A stretch of 64,000 nucleotides of DNA from Streptomyces sp. Je 1-369 (lineage in GTDB: Bacteria > Actinomycetota > Actinomycetes > Streptomycetales > Streptomycetaceae), in NCBI RefSeq assembly GCF_026810505.1, contig NZ_CP101750.1, positions 7,614,515 through 7,678,514 of the forward strand. The letters are read 5' to 3'. The notes below the pieces were generated by a model. That model was not told where the DNA came from and made no database searches. It worked only from the letters and a program-made list of their open reading frames with translations. The position numbers and the translations under genes are program-made. Positions 26,489-34,781 of this stretch are shown in pieces. Numbering within the stretch: the stretch's first letter is position 1; each line of letters starts with the position of its first letter.

Positions 26489-27187
26489 GTGAACGAGGCG
26501 GCAAAGCTGATCGACGCCCTGTCCGGGCTCGCCTGGCCGTTCTTCGCGGCGGTGATCGCCTGGCGGCTGCTCCCGCTGATCGAGAAGATCGTGCAGCGAG
26601 GGGCCTTCACGGTCAAGTACGGGGAGTACGAGCTGACGGTCCAGGAGGTCTCCGACAAGCTCGTCGAGACCACCGCCGACATCCAGGAGCGCCTCGCCGA
26701 AGTGCACGCTCCGTCCGGGGACCCACGGCCTCTCCACGAGCCGGGCGGGCCGGACGAACCTCCGTCCCGCGTGCTGCGGCGGGTTCTCTGGGTGGACGAC
26801 AGGCCCGCGAACAACGCCTACGAAGTGGCCCAGTTGAACGCCCTGGGTGTGCACGTCGTGCAGGCCGCCTCCACGCGCGAGGGCGCCGCGACCCTGTTCC
26901 GCGCGGCACAGCCCTTCGACGCCGTCATCTCGGACATGGGCCGCGACGAGCCCACCGGATACAACCCGGACGCGGGCATGGACCTCCTGCACGAGCTCCG
27001 CACCGCAGGCGAGACGACTCCGTTCTTCGTCTACGCCACCCGCAGGGGGCTGACGCGCAAGGCCGAGATCCTCGCGGCGGGCGGCAACGGCGTCACCACG
27101 TCGCCCGGCGGGCTCTTCGATCTGCTGCGCGGCGTCGGACCGTTCCCCGGCGCGGGCGGCGGCGCAGGCGCGGAACGAACGAGCTGA
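26489..27187 (+). CDS. Membrane-anchored protein with a response-regulator receiver-like domain
   Basis: 232 residues from a GTG start. One N-terminal hydrophobic segment ('LAWPFFAAVIAWRLLPLIEKIV') is followed by a short helical linker ('VQEVSDKLVETTADIQERL') and then, from about residue 95, a receiver-like fold: 'RRVLWVDDRPANNAY' (acidic pocket), 'FDAVISDMGRDEPTGY' (candidate phospho-Asp) and 'TTPFFVYATRRG'. The Lys that normally follows the fifth strand is replaced by Arg. There is no output or HTH domain and no kinase next door. A tethered receiver without output suggests a phosphate sink or docking sensor; similar stand-alone proteins are found beside conflict systems, but no such neighbour is here. 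Confidence 0.7.
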   Translation: MNEAAKLIDALSGLAWPFFAAVIAWRLLPLIEKIVQRGAFTVKYGEYELTVQEVSDKLVETTADIQERLAEVHAPSGDPRPLHEPGGPDEPPSRVLRRVLWVDDRPANNAYEVAQLNALGVHVVQAASTREGAATLFRAAQPFDAVISDMGRDEPTGYNPDAGMDLLHELRTAGETTPFFVYATRRGLTRKAEILAAGGNGVTTSPGGLFDLLRGVGPFPGAGGGAGAERTS

Positions 27188-27331
27188 AGGGGCCGTAGGC
27201 AACCCCTGGAAGGCTGGCTGACCAGGCGCGTTAAGCTGTCACGGGCCTTGATCGAGCTGATCCCGAGGCCCACCCCCCCCATCGCGCACAGCGCCTCCCA
27301 CGTCTACGCGCCCGCCTCAGGAGATCGCCCC

Positions 27332-28084
27332 ATGCCCGCCCGCACCGTCCTCATCCTCCAGCACGTCGAGGTCGAGAAGCCCGGCCTCATCCTGGACGCG
27401 CTGGACGGCAGCGGTCTCGACGTCGACGTACGGATGCTCCTCGACGTTCCCGGGGCGTCGGCGGACGATCTGCCGGACGTCGACGACCTTGCGGGCCTGG
27501 TCGTCATGGGCGGCCCCATGAACGCCGACGATCTGTCGGGCCACCCGGCGCTGAAGCTGGAACGGGACCTGCTGGTCGACGCGGTACGCGCCGGGGTTCC
27601 GACGCTGGGCGTGTGCCTCGGGGCCCAGCTCCTCGCCCGCGCCCTCGGCCTGTCCGTCAGGACCGGCGCCGAGCTCGGCCACGACAGTGAGATCGGCTGG
27701 TCCCCGCTGCGCGACGTCGACCGCGACGACCCCGTCCTCGGCCCGCTGGCCGACGCGCCCGCCGTGCTCCACTGGCACGGGGACCGTATCGTGCCAGGCC
27801 CCGGGGGCCAGGTGCTCGCCCGCACCGACACCACCGACTGCCAGGCGTTCCGGGCCGGACCCGCGGCATGGGGGCTCCAGTTCCACCTGGAGGTCACGCC
27901 CGGCCTCCTGGACGACTGGCTCGCCGAGCCGTCCTTCGCCACCGAGGCGACGGAGGCGCTCGGCCCCCACGCCGTCGACCGCCTGCGTTCCGCCGCCCGC
28001 GCCGCCGCCCCGGCCCTGCGTCCCCTGGCGGACCGCAGCCTGGCCCACCTGCGGAGCCTCTTCCTGGCCCGCGCGGGCCTCTAG
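27332..28084 (+). CDS. Class I glutamine amidotransferase-like protein
   Basis: 250 residues. The glutaminase triad is complete: nucleophile Cys in 'GVCLGAQLLARALG', His and Glu in 'LQFHLEVTP'. This is the stand-alone GuaA-N-like group whose partners are often unknown. The ATG at 27332 follows AGGAGA; a longer frame from 27248 lacks a binding site. The TAG stop lies inside the CTAG at 28081-28084, the left target duplication of a MITE-like element, so the natural C-terminus may have been altered by the insertion. Confidence 0.85.
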   Translation: MPARTVLILQHVEVEKPGLILDALDGSGLDVDVRMLLDVPGASADDLPDVDDLAGLVVMGGPMNADDLSGHPALKLERDLLVDAVRAGVPTLGVCLGAQLLARALGLSVRTGAELGHDSEIGWSPLRDVDRDDPVLGPLADAPAVLHWHGDRIVPGPGGQVLARTDTTDCQAFRAGPAAWGLQFHLEVTPGLLDDWLAEPSFATEATEALGPHAVDRLRSAARAAAPALRPLADRSLAHLRSLFLARAGL

Positions 28085-28300
28085 GGCCTGTGTCGGCAGT
28101 CCCGCCTGCCGCGCGACGCCCGGCACGCGCCCTCGCGGCGTTGTCGGGACACCCCGATACAACCAGTATCGGGGCGACCCTCCGCCTTGCGATCGCACGC
28201 TCCCCCAAGCTCTCGGCTCCGCTCGAGCAGGGAGGTGCCCCCATGACGCCGCGGGGCCCGCCCTCCGGGCGGACGACGGGGCTCCCGACACAGGCCCTAG
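28081..28300. mobile_element. MITE-like element 1, with CTAG target duplications
   Basis: A 212-bp segment (28085-28296) bounded by perfect 12-bp inverted repeats GGCCTGTGTCGG/CCGACACAGGCC, each flanked by CTAG (28081-28084, 28297-28300). It contains a 9-bp hairpin (28152-28160/28166-28174) and CGCCTTGCGATCGCACGC, shared with the element at 62340-62530. There is no coding capacity. The two CTAG copies supply the stop codons of the amidotransferase and pcaD. The YTAR-type duplication recalls the IS5 group; the parent element is not known. Confidence 0.75.
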
Positions 28301-29148
28301 GCGGCTCCGGACGCCCCCGGGCCGGGGCCACCCGCGAAGTGCGCGAGCAGCGCTTCCGTGACCGCCTCGGGGCGTTCCGCGGGCGCCAGGTGTGACGCGC
28401 CCGCGAGCTCCACCAGGGTGGCGCCCGGCACCCCCTCGGAGATCTCCCGCGCATGGGCAGGAGGCGTCGCGGGGTCCTCGCACCCGGCGACGACCAGCGT
28501 GGGCGCGCGGACGGCCGCCAGCGACCCGCGCATGTCGTACGCGGCCAGGGCGTCGCAGCACGCGGCGTACGCGCCGGGGTCGGCCGCCCGGAGGTCCGCC
28601 ACGAGGCGGGGCACGGCGAACCCGGGCGTGAACCAGCGCCGGGGCGCGGAATCCGCGAGCCCGGCAAGCCCTTCGCGGCGCGCCAGCGCGGCCCGTTCCC
28701 GCCACGGCGTGTCCCCGCCGAAGTGGGCCGAGGAACAGACCACCGCGAGCCGCACCACGCGCTCCGGGTGCCGCGCCGCGAGGTGCAGCCCCACGGCGCC
28801 GCCGAGCGAGACACCGGCGTACGCGAAGCGGTCGACGCCGAGCGAGTCGGCGAGCGCGAGCACGAGCCCCGCGAGGTCACCGACCGTCGCGCCGGGGCCG
28901 ATCAGATCGGCGGGGGAGCGTCCGTGCCCCGGCAGGTCCCAGCGCACGACCCGGTGGCGGGCGGAGAGCCCGGGGGCGACGCCGTCCCACAGGGCGGTGG
29001 AGGTCCCGAGGGCGGGCCCGAGGAGGACCGGGACGGCGGCACCGACGCCTACAACGTCTTCTGCGTCTCCTCTGCCTTCTCCGCCCTCTCCACGCTCTCC
29101 GCCTTCGACGGTGTGATGCGGCAGCTTGCCGTTGAGTCCGGTGGTCAA
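28297..29148 (-). CDS. pcaD: 3-oxoadipate enol-lactonase (PcaD part; lacks the PcaC domain of Streptomyces PcaL)
   Basis: 283-residue alpha/beta hydrolase that converts beta-ketoadipate enol-lactone to beta-ketoadipate. Nucleophile Ser in 'AYAGVSLGGAVGLH', oxyanion region 'LLGPALGTSTALW', catalytic His in 'LAGASHLAPAERP'. The likely start is TTG at 29148, whose TTGA overlaps the pcaB stop. Described Streptomyces pca operons end in pcaL, a PcaD-PcaC fusion; here the protein stops just after the hydrolase domain and a Gly/Pro/Ala linker, with its TAG inside the CTAG border of MITE-like element 1. The carboxymuconolactone decarboxylase part is absent from the window. Confidence 0.85.
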   Translation of the reverse strand: MTTGLNGKLPHHTVEGGERGEGGEGRGDAEDVVGVGAAVPVLLGPALGTSTALWDGVAPGLSARHRVVRWDLPGHGRSPADLIGPGATVGDLAGLVLALADSLGVDRFAYAGVSLGGAVGLHLAARHPERVVRLAVVCSSAHFGGDTPWRERAALARREGLAGLADSAPRRWFTPGFAVPRLVADLRAADPGAYAACCDALAAYDMRGSLAAVRAPTLVVAGCEDPATPPAHAREISEGVPGATLVELAGASHLAPAERPEAVTEALLAHFAGGPGPGASGAA

Positions 29149-30470
29149 CGTCGCTCCAATGCCCGGTCCGTGAGTTCGCCCGCGTAGCCCGTGTACTGCG
29201 CCGGGTCCATGAGCGCCGTCACGTCGAAGTCCCGCAAGGCCGGTTCCTCGGCGAGGACGGCGGCCAACGGGCGGCCCTCGGCGCGGGCGCGTCTCGCGGA
29301 GCCGGTCAGCAGTTCCTTCGCTGCGGCGGCGCTGCCGAGTACGGACGTGAGTACCGTCGTCGCCCGCTCCGAGGCGGGCAACCCGCCCGTGAGGGCGAGG
29401 TTCTCGCGCATCGCCTCCGTGTGCACGCGCAGGCCTTCGACCAGTTCCGCGCCGTCCCTCGCCGCGCCGCCCGTCAGCCGCAGCAGGTCCCGCAGCGGTT
29501 CCCACTCGGCGTGCCAGGCGCCCGCGGGGCGCTCGTCCTCGGCGACGAGGGAGGCGTGCAGCGTGGCCGCGAGGCCGGGTGCCCGGCGGGCGGCGGCCGC
29601 GATGAGCGTGGCGCGTACGGGGTTGGCCTTGTGCGGCATCGAGGAGGAGCCGCCGCCCTCGCGTTCGGAGAGTTCGGCGATCTCCGTGCGGGAGAGGGTG
29701 AGCACGTCGGCAGCCATCTTGCCGTGCGCACCCGCGGTGAGCGCGAGGGCGGAGGCGAGATCGGCGACAGGCGTGCGGAGGGTGTGCCACGGGAGTGCGG
29801 GCGCGCACAGCGCCAGTTCACCCGCGAAGGCCGACGTGAGCGCCTCGCCCGCGCGTCCGCACCCGCCCTCCGTCCGGAACGACGCCAATGTGCCTGCCGC
29901 ACCGCCCAACTGGACCGGCAGACCCGCGCGCACGTCGATCAGACGGTCCCGCGCGTCGAGGACAAGGGAGCGCCACCCCGCCGCCTTCAGGCCGAACGTC
30001 GTCGGGACCGCGTGCTGCGTGAGCGTGCGGCCCGGCATGACCGTGTCCCGGTGCGCCGAGGCAAGGCGGGCCAGCGCACGCTCCGTGCGGGCCAGATCCG
30101 TCAGGATCAGGTCCAGCGTCCGCGCGGACAGCAGCATCAACGCCGAGTCCAGGATGTCCTGGCTGGTCGCCCCCCGGTGCACGTGGGCGGCCGCCTCGGC
30201 GGGCACCGCCGACCTCAGCGCCGAAACCAGCGGGATCACCGGATTCCCGCCCTCCCGCGCGCGCGACGCGATGTCCTGCACGTCGAACCGGCCGACGTCC
30301 GCCGCGACTTCCGTCACGGCCGCCGCCGCGTCCGCGGGGGTCAGCCCCACCACGGCTCGCGCGCGCACCAACGCGGACTCGGCGGCCAGGAGCGCTTCGA
30401 GGAAGGCCCGGTCGGACGTCGCGTCGGCCGTCGGTGAACCGACGGAGCCCGGAGAGAACAGGTCACTCAT
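29145..30470 (-). CDS. pcaB: 3-carboxy-cis,cis-muconate cycloisomerase
   Basis: 441-residue member of the fumarase/aspartase superfamily that lactonises 3-carboxymuconate in the protocatechuate branch of the beta-ketoadipate pathway. The superfamily signature 'GGGSSSMPHKANPV' is near residue 275, with 'HVHRGATSQDILDSA' near 97 and 'LTQHAVPTTFGLKAAGW' near 150. It is coupled to pcaG by an ATGA overlap and to pcaD by TTGA. Length and motifs are normal. Confidence 0.94.
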   Translation of the reverse strand: MSDLFSPGSVGSPTADATSDRAFLEALLAAESALVRARAVVGLTPADAAAAVTEVAADVGRFDVQDIASRAREGGNPVIPLVSALRSAVPAEAAAHVHRGATSQDILDSALMLLSARTLDLILTDLARTERALARLASAHRDTVMPGRTLTQHAVPTTFGLKAAGWRSLVLDARDRLIDVRAGLPVQLGGAAGTLASFRTEGGCGRAGEALTSAFAGELALCAPALPWHTLRTPVADLASALALTAGAHGKMAADVLTLSRTEIAELSEREGGGSSSMPHKANPVRATLIAAAARRAPGLAATLHASLVAEDERPAGAWHAEWEPLRDLLRLTGGAARDGAELVEGLRVHTEAMRENLALTGGLPASERATTVLTSVLGSAAAAKELLTGSARRARAEGRPLAAVLAEEPALRDFDVTALMDPAQYTGYAGELTDRALERR

Positions 30471-31051
30471 GCGGGCACCGTCGGGAACTCCAGGAAGACG
30501 GTTTCGCCGTCTCCTTGGAGGCGGATGTCGAACCGGTACGTCCGCGGCGCCTCGCTCCGGGCGACCAACGTGGCGCGCCGCTCCGCGTCGAGCGAGCCGA
30601 GCAGCGCGTCGCCGGGCTCGTCCACCACGTAGGCCCGCGTGTACAGGTGGTGCAGTAGTCCGCGTGCGAAGACGGCGAGCGAGATGTACGAGACGCCGCC
30701 CGGCGGCAGCGTCCGCACGGCCCAGTGCCCGTCCGCGTCGGTCGGGACCCGCCCGAACCCGGTGAACGCGACCCCGTCGCGCCCGACGGCCCGTCCCGTC
30801 ACCGGGTCGTGCCGCAGCGAGCCGGGAACACCGGCGCGTGAGCCGTCGGGTCCGGGCTGCCAGGTCTCGATCAGGGCGTCGGGCACGGGCTGCCCCTCGC
30901 CGTCGAGCACGTAACCGTGCAGCGTGATCGTCTCCGGGTCCCCGGCGGGAGCCACGTCGCCGCCGCGCGGGAAGGGCAGCGCGTGGCCGTAGTAGGGGCC
31001 GACCGTCTGGGAGGGCGTGGGGGCGTACGACGGATCGGGAGCGGGCACCAC
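30467..31051 (-). CDS. pcaG: Protocatechuate 3,4-dioxygenase alpha subunit
   Basis: 194-residue non-catalytic alpha chain of the intradiol ring-cleaving dioxygenase; the iron ligands are in PcaH. Typical features are the N-terminal 'TPSQTVGPYYGHALPF', the beta-sandwich segment 'VLDGEGQPVPDALIETWQ' and 'GFGRVPTDADGHWAVRTL'. The GTG at 31051 overlaps the pcaH stop by one base (TAGTG) with GGAGG 7 nt upstream; a second GTG one codon later is possible. Confidence 0.92.
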   Translation of the reverse strand: MVPAPDPSYAPTPSQTVGPYYGHALPFPRGGDVAPAGDPETITLHGYVLDGEGQPVPDALIETWQPGPDGSRAGVPGSLRHDPVTGRAVGRDGVAFTGFGRVPTDADGHWAVRTLPPGGVSYISLAVFARGLLHHLYTRAYVVDEPGDALLGSLDAERRATLVARSEAPRTYRFDIRLQGDGETVFLEFPTVPA

Positions 31052-31761
31052 TAGTCGTCCTCCTCGAAGAACGTCGCGGACGGGCCGTCCAGGACGATGT
31101 CCCAGCGATGGCCGAGCGACCACTCGGGGACGGACAGCTCGTGGTCGTACGCGCAGACGAGCCGCTGCCGCGCCGACTCGTCGCTCACCGAGCGCAGTAT
31201 CGGGTCGTACGGGAGGAGCGGGTCGCCGGGGAAGTACATCTGCGTGACCAGACGCTGGGCGAACGCCGTGCCGAAGAGCGAGAAGTGGAGATGGGCCGGA
31301 CGCCACGCGTTGGTGTGGTTGCGCCAGGGGTAGGCGCCCGGCTTGACGGTCGTGAAGGAGTACGCGCCGTCGTCATCGGTCAGACAGCGGCCGAAGCCCG
31401 TGAAGTTCGGGTCGAGCGGCGCCGGATGCCGGTCCAGCTGGTGCGCGTACCGGCCCGAGGCGTTGGCCTGCCACAGTTCGACGAGCTGGCCGCGTACGGG
31501 CCGCCCCCGGCGGTCGAGGACCCGGCCGCTCACGGTGACGCGCTCACCCAGCGGCTCGCCCGCGTGCTGCCGCGTCAGGTCGCTGTCCAGGGCGGCGACG
31601 TCGGTGGCTCCGAAGGCGGGACCACTCAGCTCCACGGCCTCCGGGTCGCGCAGCGGGATCAACGGCTGCTTCGGGTGGCGGAGTCGGGTGCTGCGGTACG
31701 GCGGGTAGTCGCGGGGCGGGTGGTGTCCGAACTCCGCCCCGGTGTCGGTGAGGGTGGTCAT
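31051..31761 (-). CDS. pcaH: Protocatechuate 3,4-dioxygenase beta subunit
   Basis: 236-residue catalytic subunit that binds non-haem Fe(III) and cleaves protocatechuate to 3-carboxymuconate. The expected ligands are visible: one Tyr in '[13 protein letters not shown]', one in '[10 protein letters not shown]' and two His in '[11 protein letters not shown]'. Its ATG overlaps the pcaJ stop by 4 nt. With pcaG it forms the (alpha-beta)n enzyme. Confidence 0.94.
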   Translation of the reverse strand: MTTLTDTGAEFGHHPPRDYPPYRSTRLRHPKQPLIPLRDPEAVELSGPAFGATDVAALDSDLTRQHAGEPLGERVTVSGRVLDRRGRPVRGQLVELWQANASGRYAHQLDRHPAPLDPNFTGFGRCLTDDDGAYSFTTVKPGAYPWRNHTNAWRPAHLHFSLFGTAFAQRLVTQMYFPGDPLLPYDPILRSVSDESARQRLVCAYDHELSVPEWSLGHRWDIVLDGPSATFFEEDD

Positions 31762-32441
31762 CTCTTGTGGCTCCGTACGACGAAGTGACGTTCTCCGGCC
31801 TGTCGGCGCGGCGCCGCGTGGACCTCCGCCCCGGTCCTCGACACGATCTCCCCGACGGTCACCCCGGGCGCCGTCTCCACCAGCTCCAGGCCACGCCCCG
31901 TCACTTCGAGGACGCCGAGGTCGGTGACGATCCGGTCGACGCAGGCCTTGCCGGTGAGCGGCAGCGTGCACGCGTCGAGGATCTTCGGGGAGCCGTCCTT
32001 GGCCGTGTGCGTCATGACGACGATGACCGTACGCGCGCCGTGCACGAGGTCCATCGCCCCGCCGATCCCGGTGATCATCCTGCCGGGTACCGCCCAGTTG
32101 GCGAGGTCCCCGCGCGCGGAGACCTGCATCGCGCCCAGGACGGCGACGTCGATGTGCCCGCCGCGGATCATCCCGAAGGAGAGCGCCGAGTCGAAGAAGG
32201 AGGCGCCGGGCAGCGCCGTCACGGTCTCCTTGCCCGCGTTGATCAGGTCGGCGTCGACCTCTTCCTCGGCGGGGTAGGGCCCCACACCGAGGATGCCGTT
32301 CTCCGACTCCAGGATGACTTCGACGCCCGGTGGCAGATGGTTGGGGATCAGCGTGGGCAGGCCGATGCCGAGGTTCACGTACTGCCCGTCGTGGAGTTCG
32401 CGCGCGGCGCGGGCGGCCATCTCCTCCCGGGTCCACGCCAT
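31758..32441 (-). CDS. pcaJ: 3-oxoadipate CoA-transferase subunit B
   Basis: 227 residues. Class I CoA-transferase beta chain with the catalytic Glu in '[12 protein letters not shown]' and the family blocks '[14 protein letters not shown]' and '[19 protein letters not shown]'. It activates beta-ketoadipate with succinyl-CoA together with PcaI. The start overlaps the pcaI stop by one base. The thiolase gene pcaF, which follows in described Streptomyces pca operons, is missing here. Confidence 0.92.
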   Translation of the reverse strand: MAWTREEMAARAARELHDGQYVNLGIGLPTLIPNHLPPGVEVILESENGILGVGPYPAEEEVDADLINAGKETVTALPGASFFDSALSFGMIRGGHIDVAVLGAMQVSARGDLANWAVPGRMITGIGGAMDLVHGARTVIVVMTHTAKDGSPKILDACTLPLTGKACVDRIVTDLGVLEVTGRGLELVETAPGVTVGEIVSRTGAEVHAAPRRQAGERHFVVRSHKR

Positions 32442-33196
32442 CAGCCGCGTACCGTCCGCTTCTCGATCCGCTTCTCCGCCGCCTGCTCGGGAGTGAGCGG
32501 CACCACCCGGTGTACGAAGATCCCCGGCAGGTGCACGGCGTCCGGGTCGATGCCGCCCGGCTCCACCAGCTCCTCGACCTCCGCGACCGTCACGCGTCCG
32601 GCCATCGCCGCCAGTGGGTTGAAATTGCGGGCGGACCTGCGGAAGACGAGGTTGCCGTGCCGGTCGCCCTTCGCCGCGCGGACCAGCGCGAAGTCGGTGC
32701 GGATCGCGTGCTCCAGGACGTAAGGCGTGCCGTCGAACTCCCGCACCTCCTTGGCCGGTGACGCGAGCGCCACCCCGCCGTGCGCGTCGTGGCGCAGCGG
32801 TAGCCCGCCGTCGGCGACCTGGGTGCCCACCCCGGCCGGCGTGTAGAACGCCGGGATGCCCGCGCCGCCCGCGCGCAGCCGCTCGGCGAGCGTGCCCTGC
32901 GGAATCATCTCGACCTCCAGCTCACCGCCGAGGTACTGCCGTGCGAACTCCTTGTTGGCGCCGATGTAGGAGCCGGTCACGCGGGCGATGCGGCCCGCCG
33001 CGAGGAGCACCGTGAGGCCCGAGTCGAGCGCGCCGCAGTTGTTGGACACGATGTGCAGGTCGGAGACGCCCGACGCGTGCAGCGCGCGGATCAGCTCGTT
33101 CGGCACGCCGCTGAGCCCGAAGCCGCCGACCGCGACCGACACCCCGTCCCGGACGTCGGCCACCGCCTCGGCAGCCGTGGCCACGACCTTGTCCAT
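32441..33196 (-). CDS. pcaI: 3-oxoadipate CoA-transferase subunit A
   Basis: 251-residue alpha chain: '[16 protein letters not shown]' near the N-terminus, '[14 protein letters not shown]', and '[17 protein letters not shown]'. It is the promoter-proximal gene of the six-gene pca operon, divergent from the MarR-type regulator. The 147-bp gap between them should hold the pca promoter and PcaV operator; CAACT and AGTTG arms near 33260-33290 are a weak candidate. Confidence 0.92.
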   Translation of the reverse strand: MDKVVATAAEAVADVRDGVSVAVGGFGLSGVPNELIRALHASGVSDLHIVSNNCGALDSGLTVLLAAGRIARVTGSYIGANKEFARQYLGGELEVEMIPQGTLAERLRAGGAGIPAFYTPAGVGTQVADGGLPLRHDAHGGVALASPAKEVREFDGTPYVLEHAIRTDFALVRAAKGDRHGNLVFRRSARNFNPLAAMAGRVTVAEVEELVEPGGIDPDAVHLPGIFVHRVVPLTPEQAAEKRIEKRTVRG

Positions 33197-33343
33197 CCGC
33201 GAGGCCTCCGTATCCCACGATGCTCAGGGCACTGACCATTCCGGCGAGGATAGGCCGGGTGCAACTGTGCTGCAAGAGGGCTGAGTTGAGGTAGGTGGAC
33301 GAGGCGGTATCGTTCCGTGCACCGACGGATGGAAGGGTTGCCC

Positions 33344-33862
33344 ATGAAGGCCGTGGACCTCGCCACCCACCCCGGGCATCTGGCCCGGCGGCTCCAGCAG
33401 GCGCACCACCTCATGTGGAACGCGATGGTGTCCGAGGAGATCACGTCGCCGCAGTACGCCGTCCTCAACGCCCTCGTCGCCGAACCCGGCCTCGATCAGC
33501 GCACGGTGGGGGAGCGGGTGGGCCTCGACCGGTCCACCATCGCCGAGGTCGTCGCCCGGCTGATCCGGCGGGAGCTGCTGGCCAAGGTGCGTGATCCGCG
33601 GGACGGCCGGCGCTGCCTGCCGCGCGTCACCGACGAAGGGCGGCGCACACACCGCGCGCTGACCGTGCGGACCGCCCGCATGAACCAGGTCCTGCTCGCC
33701 CCGCTCTCCACCGAGGAGCAGTCCGTCTTCCTCGACCTGATCCAGCGGGTCGCGGACGCGGCGGAGAGCCTGCGCGACCCCGCCGCCGCGCTCACGCCTT
33801 CGCGTACACGACCCACACCTGCCCCTTCGCGAACGGCAGTCGCTTCCCGTCGGCCGTCGTGA
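33344..33862 (+). CDS. pcaV: MarR-family repressor of protocatechuate catabolism (PcaV)
   Basis: 172-residue winged-helix regulator. With the start at 33344 (GGAAGGG upstream) Arg15 and His21 fall in 'ARRLQQAHHLMWN', matching the ligand-contacting Arg15 region reported for S. coelicolor PcaV. The HTH is 'LDQRTVGERVGLDRSTIAEVVARL' and the wing 'RDPRDGRRCLPRVT'. The divergent position relative to pcaI is conserved in Streptomyces. The reading frame runs 71 bp into the convergent DUF3048 gene, giving a Thr/Pro/Arg-rich tail that is probably not structured. Confidence 0.9.
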   Translation: MKAVDLATHPGHLARRLQQAHHLMWNAMVSEEITSPQYAVLNALVAEPGLDQRTVGERVGLDRSTIAEVVARLIRRELLAKVRDPRDGRRCLPRVTDEGRRTHRALTVRTARMNQVLLAPLSTEEQSVFLDLIQRVADAAESLRDPAAALTPSRTRPTPAPSRTAVASRRPS

Positions 33863-34727
33863 ACTCCGTGCCGTCCCCGGCCGTCGCACGCTTCCACCGC
33901 GCCTTGTAGGCACGCCCGTCCCGCAGCACGCTCGCCGTACCCTCGCCGACCGTCTCGGTGAACGGCGAGACGCTGCCCGCGCGGTCGTGGAAGCGCGACG
34001 GCCGCACCTTCACGTACTGCACGACGACCGTCGACGGGCCCAGCTCTTTGCCGCCGGACGTCCGCGCCCGCGTGCCGTCCATCGCGACGCGCCAGCGCCC
34101 CTCGTACTCCACCCAGTCGAAGGTGAAGCGCGCCGCGGGGAAGCGGACCGTCCGCCGCGTCTGGGGTGTGCCGCCGTTCGGGCGCGGCCCGAACCGGAAC
34201 CCCGCGTCGGCCAGGGCACCCTCCCGAGGGTCCACCTTGAGGGCGTCCGGGCGTACGAAGAGGTTGTGCGGCGCGGGCTTTCCGCCGCCCCGGTAGTACG
34301 CGCTGCCGGGAGCCCTGCCCGGCGGCAGGGCTCGTACGGGCGCGGCGGCGATCAGGGGCAGGAGCTTGGACTGTGCCCCGGAGAACGCGAGGGCGGGGCG
34401 GTCGAACTGGCGCAGGAGTTCGAGGTCCGTCTCGCGTGCGCTGCGCACGGGGCCGATGGCGGGCGGCAGATGGGAGGCGTAGACCGCCATGAGGCGGCTG
34501 AGGCCCGCCTCCACCTGCTCCACGTAGACGACGTCCGCGGCGTCCAGGCCGGTCTGCGGGCGTGCCGGGGCGACGTTGTCGATCTTCACGGCGAGCACGT
34601 CGCCGCCCTTCCCCGACGCATGCTTTCCGTCTGCGGGCTCGATCGTGCAGCCCGACACCAGGGCGGCGACGACGACCGCCACCGCCCCGGTTCCGGTCCA
34701 GGCCCTTGTACGCGTCCGCCGTCTCAT
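33792..34727 (-). CDS. DUF3048 (YerB-like) lipoprotein
   Basis: 311 residues. The lipobox 'LVSGC' at about residues 23-27 follows a basic and hydrophobic signal. The DUF3048 core is visible as 'AVKIDNVAPARPQTGLDAADVVYVEQVEAGLSR' in part, 'GPVRSARETDLELL', and 'WVEYEGRWRVAMDG' in the C-terminal half. The family is secreted, widespread in Gram-positives, and of unknown function. Its 3' end overlaps pcaV antisense by 71 bp. Confidence 0.85.
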   Translation of the reverse strand: MRRRTRTRAWTGTGAVAVVVAALVSGCTIEPADGKHASGKGGDVLAVKIDNVAPARPQTGLDAADVVYVEQVEAGLSRLMAVYASHLPPAIGPVRSARETDLELLRQFDRPALAFSGAQSKLLPLIAAAPVRALPPGRAPGSAYYRGGGKPAPHNLFVRPDALKVDPREGALADAGFRFGPRPNGGTPQTRRTVRFPAARFTFDWVEYEGRWRVAMDGTRARTSGGKELGPSTVVVQYVKVRPSRFHDRAGSVSPFTETVGEGTASVLRDGRAYKARWKRATAGDGTEFTTADGKRLPFAKGQVWVVYAKA

Positions 34728-34781
34728 GGGGAAGTCCTACCCCGAACGCGGCCATAACCGCAGCCCCTCGAAGACAGCCTC

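Noticed and set aside
28152..28174. Hairpin CCCCGATAC/GTATCGGGG as an independent terminator
   Set aside because: It lies inside MITE-like element 1 and is better explained as part of that element, although it may also stop transcription of the convergent genes.
33197..33343. A defined PcaV operator
   Set aside because: Only weak CAACT/AGTTG arms with a long spacer were seen; not strong enough to list as a site.
26489..33862. Defence or phage island around the receiver-like protein and MITE
   Set aside because: Neighbours are metabolic genes; no integrase, nuclease or toxin gene is visible.
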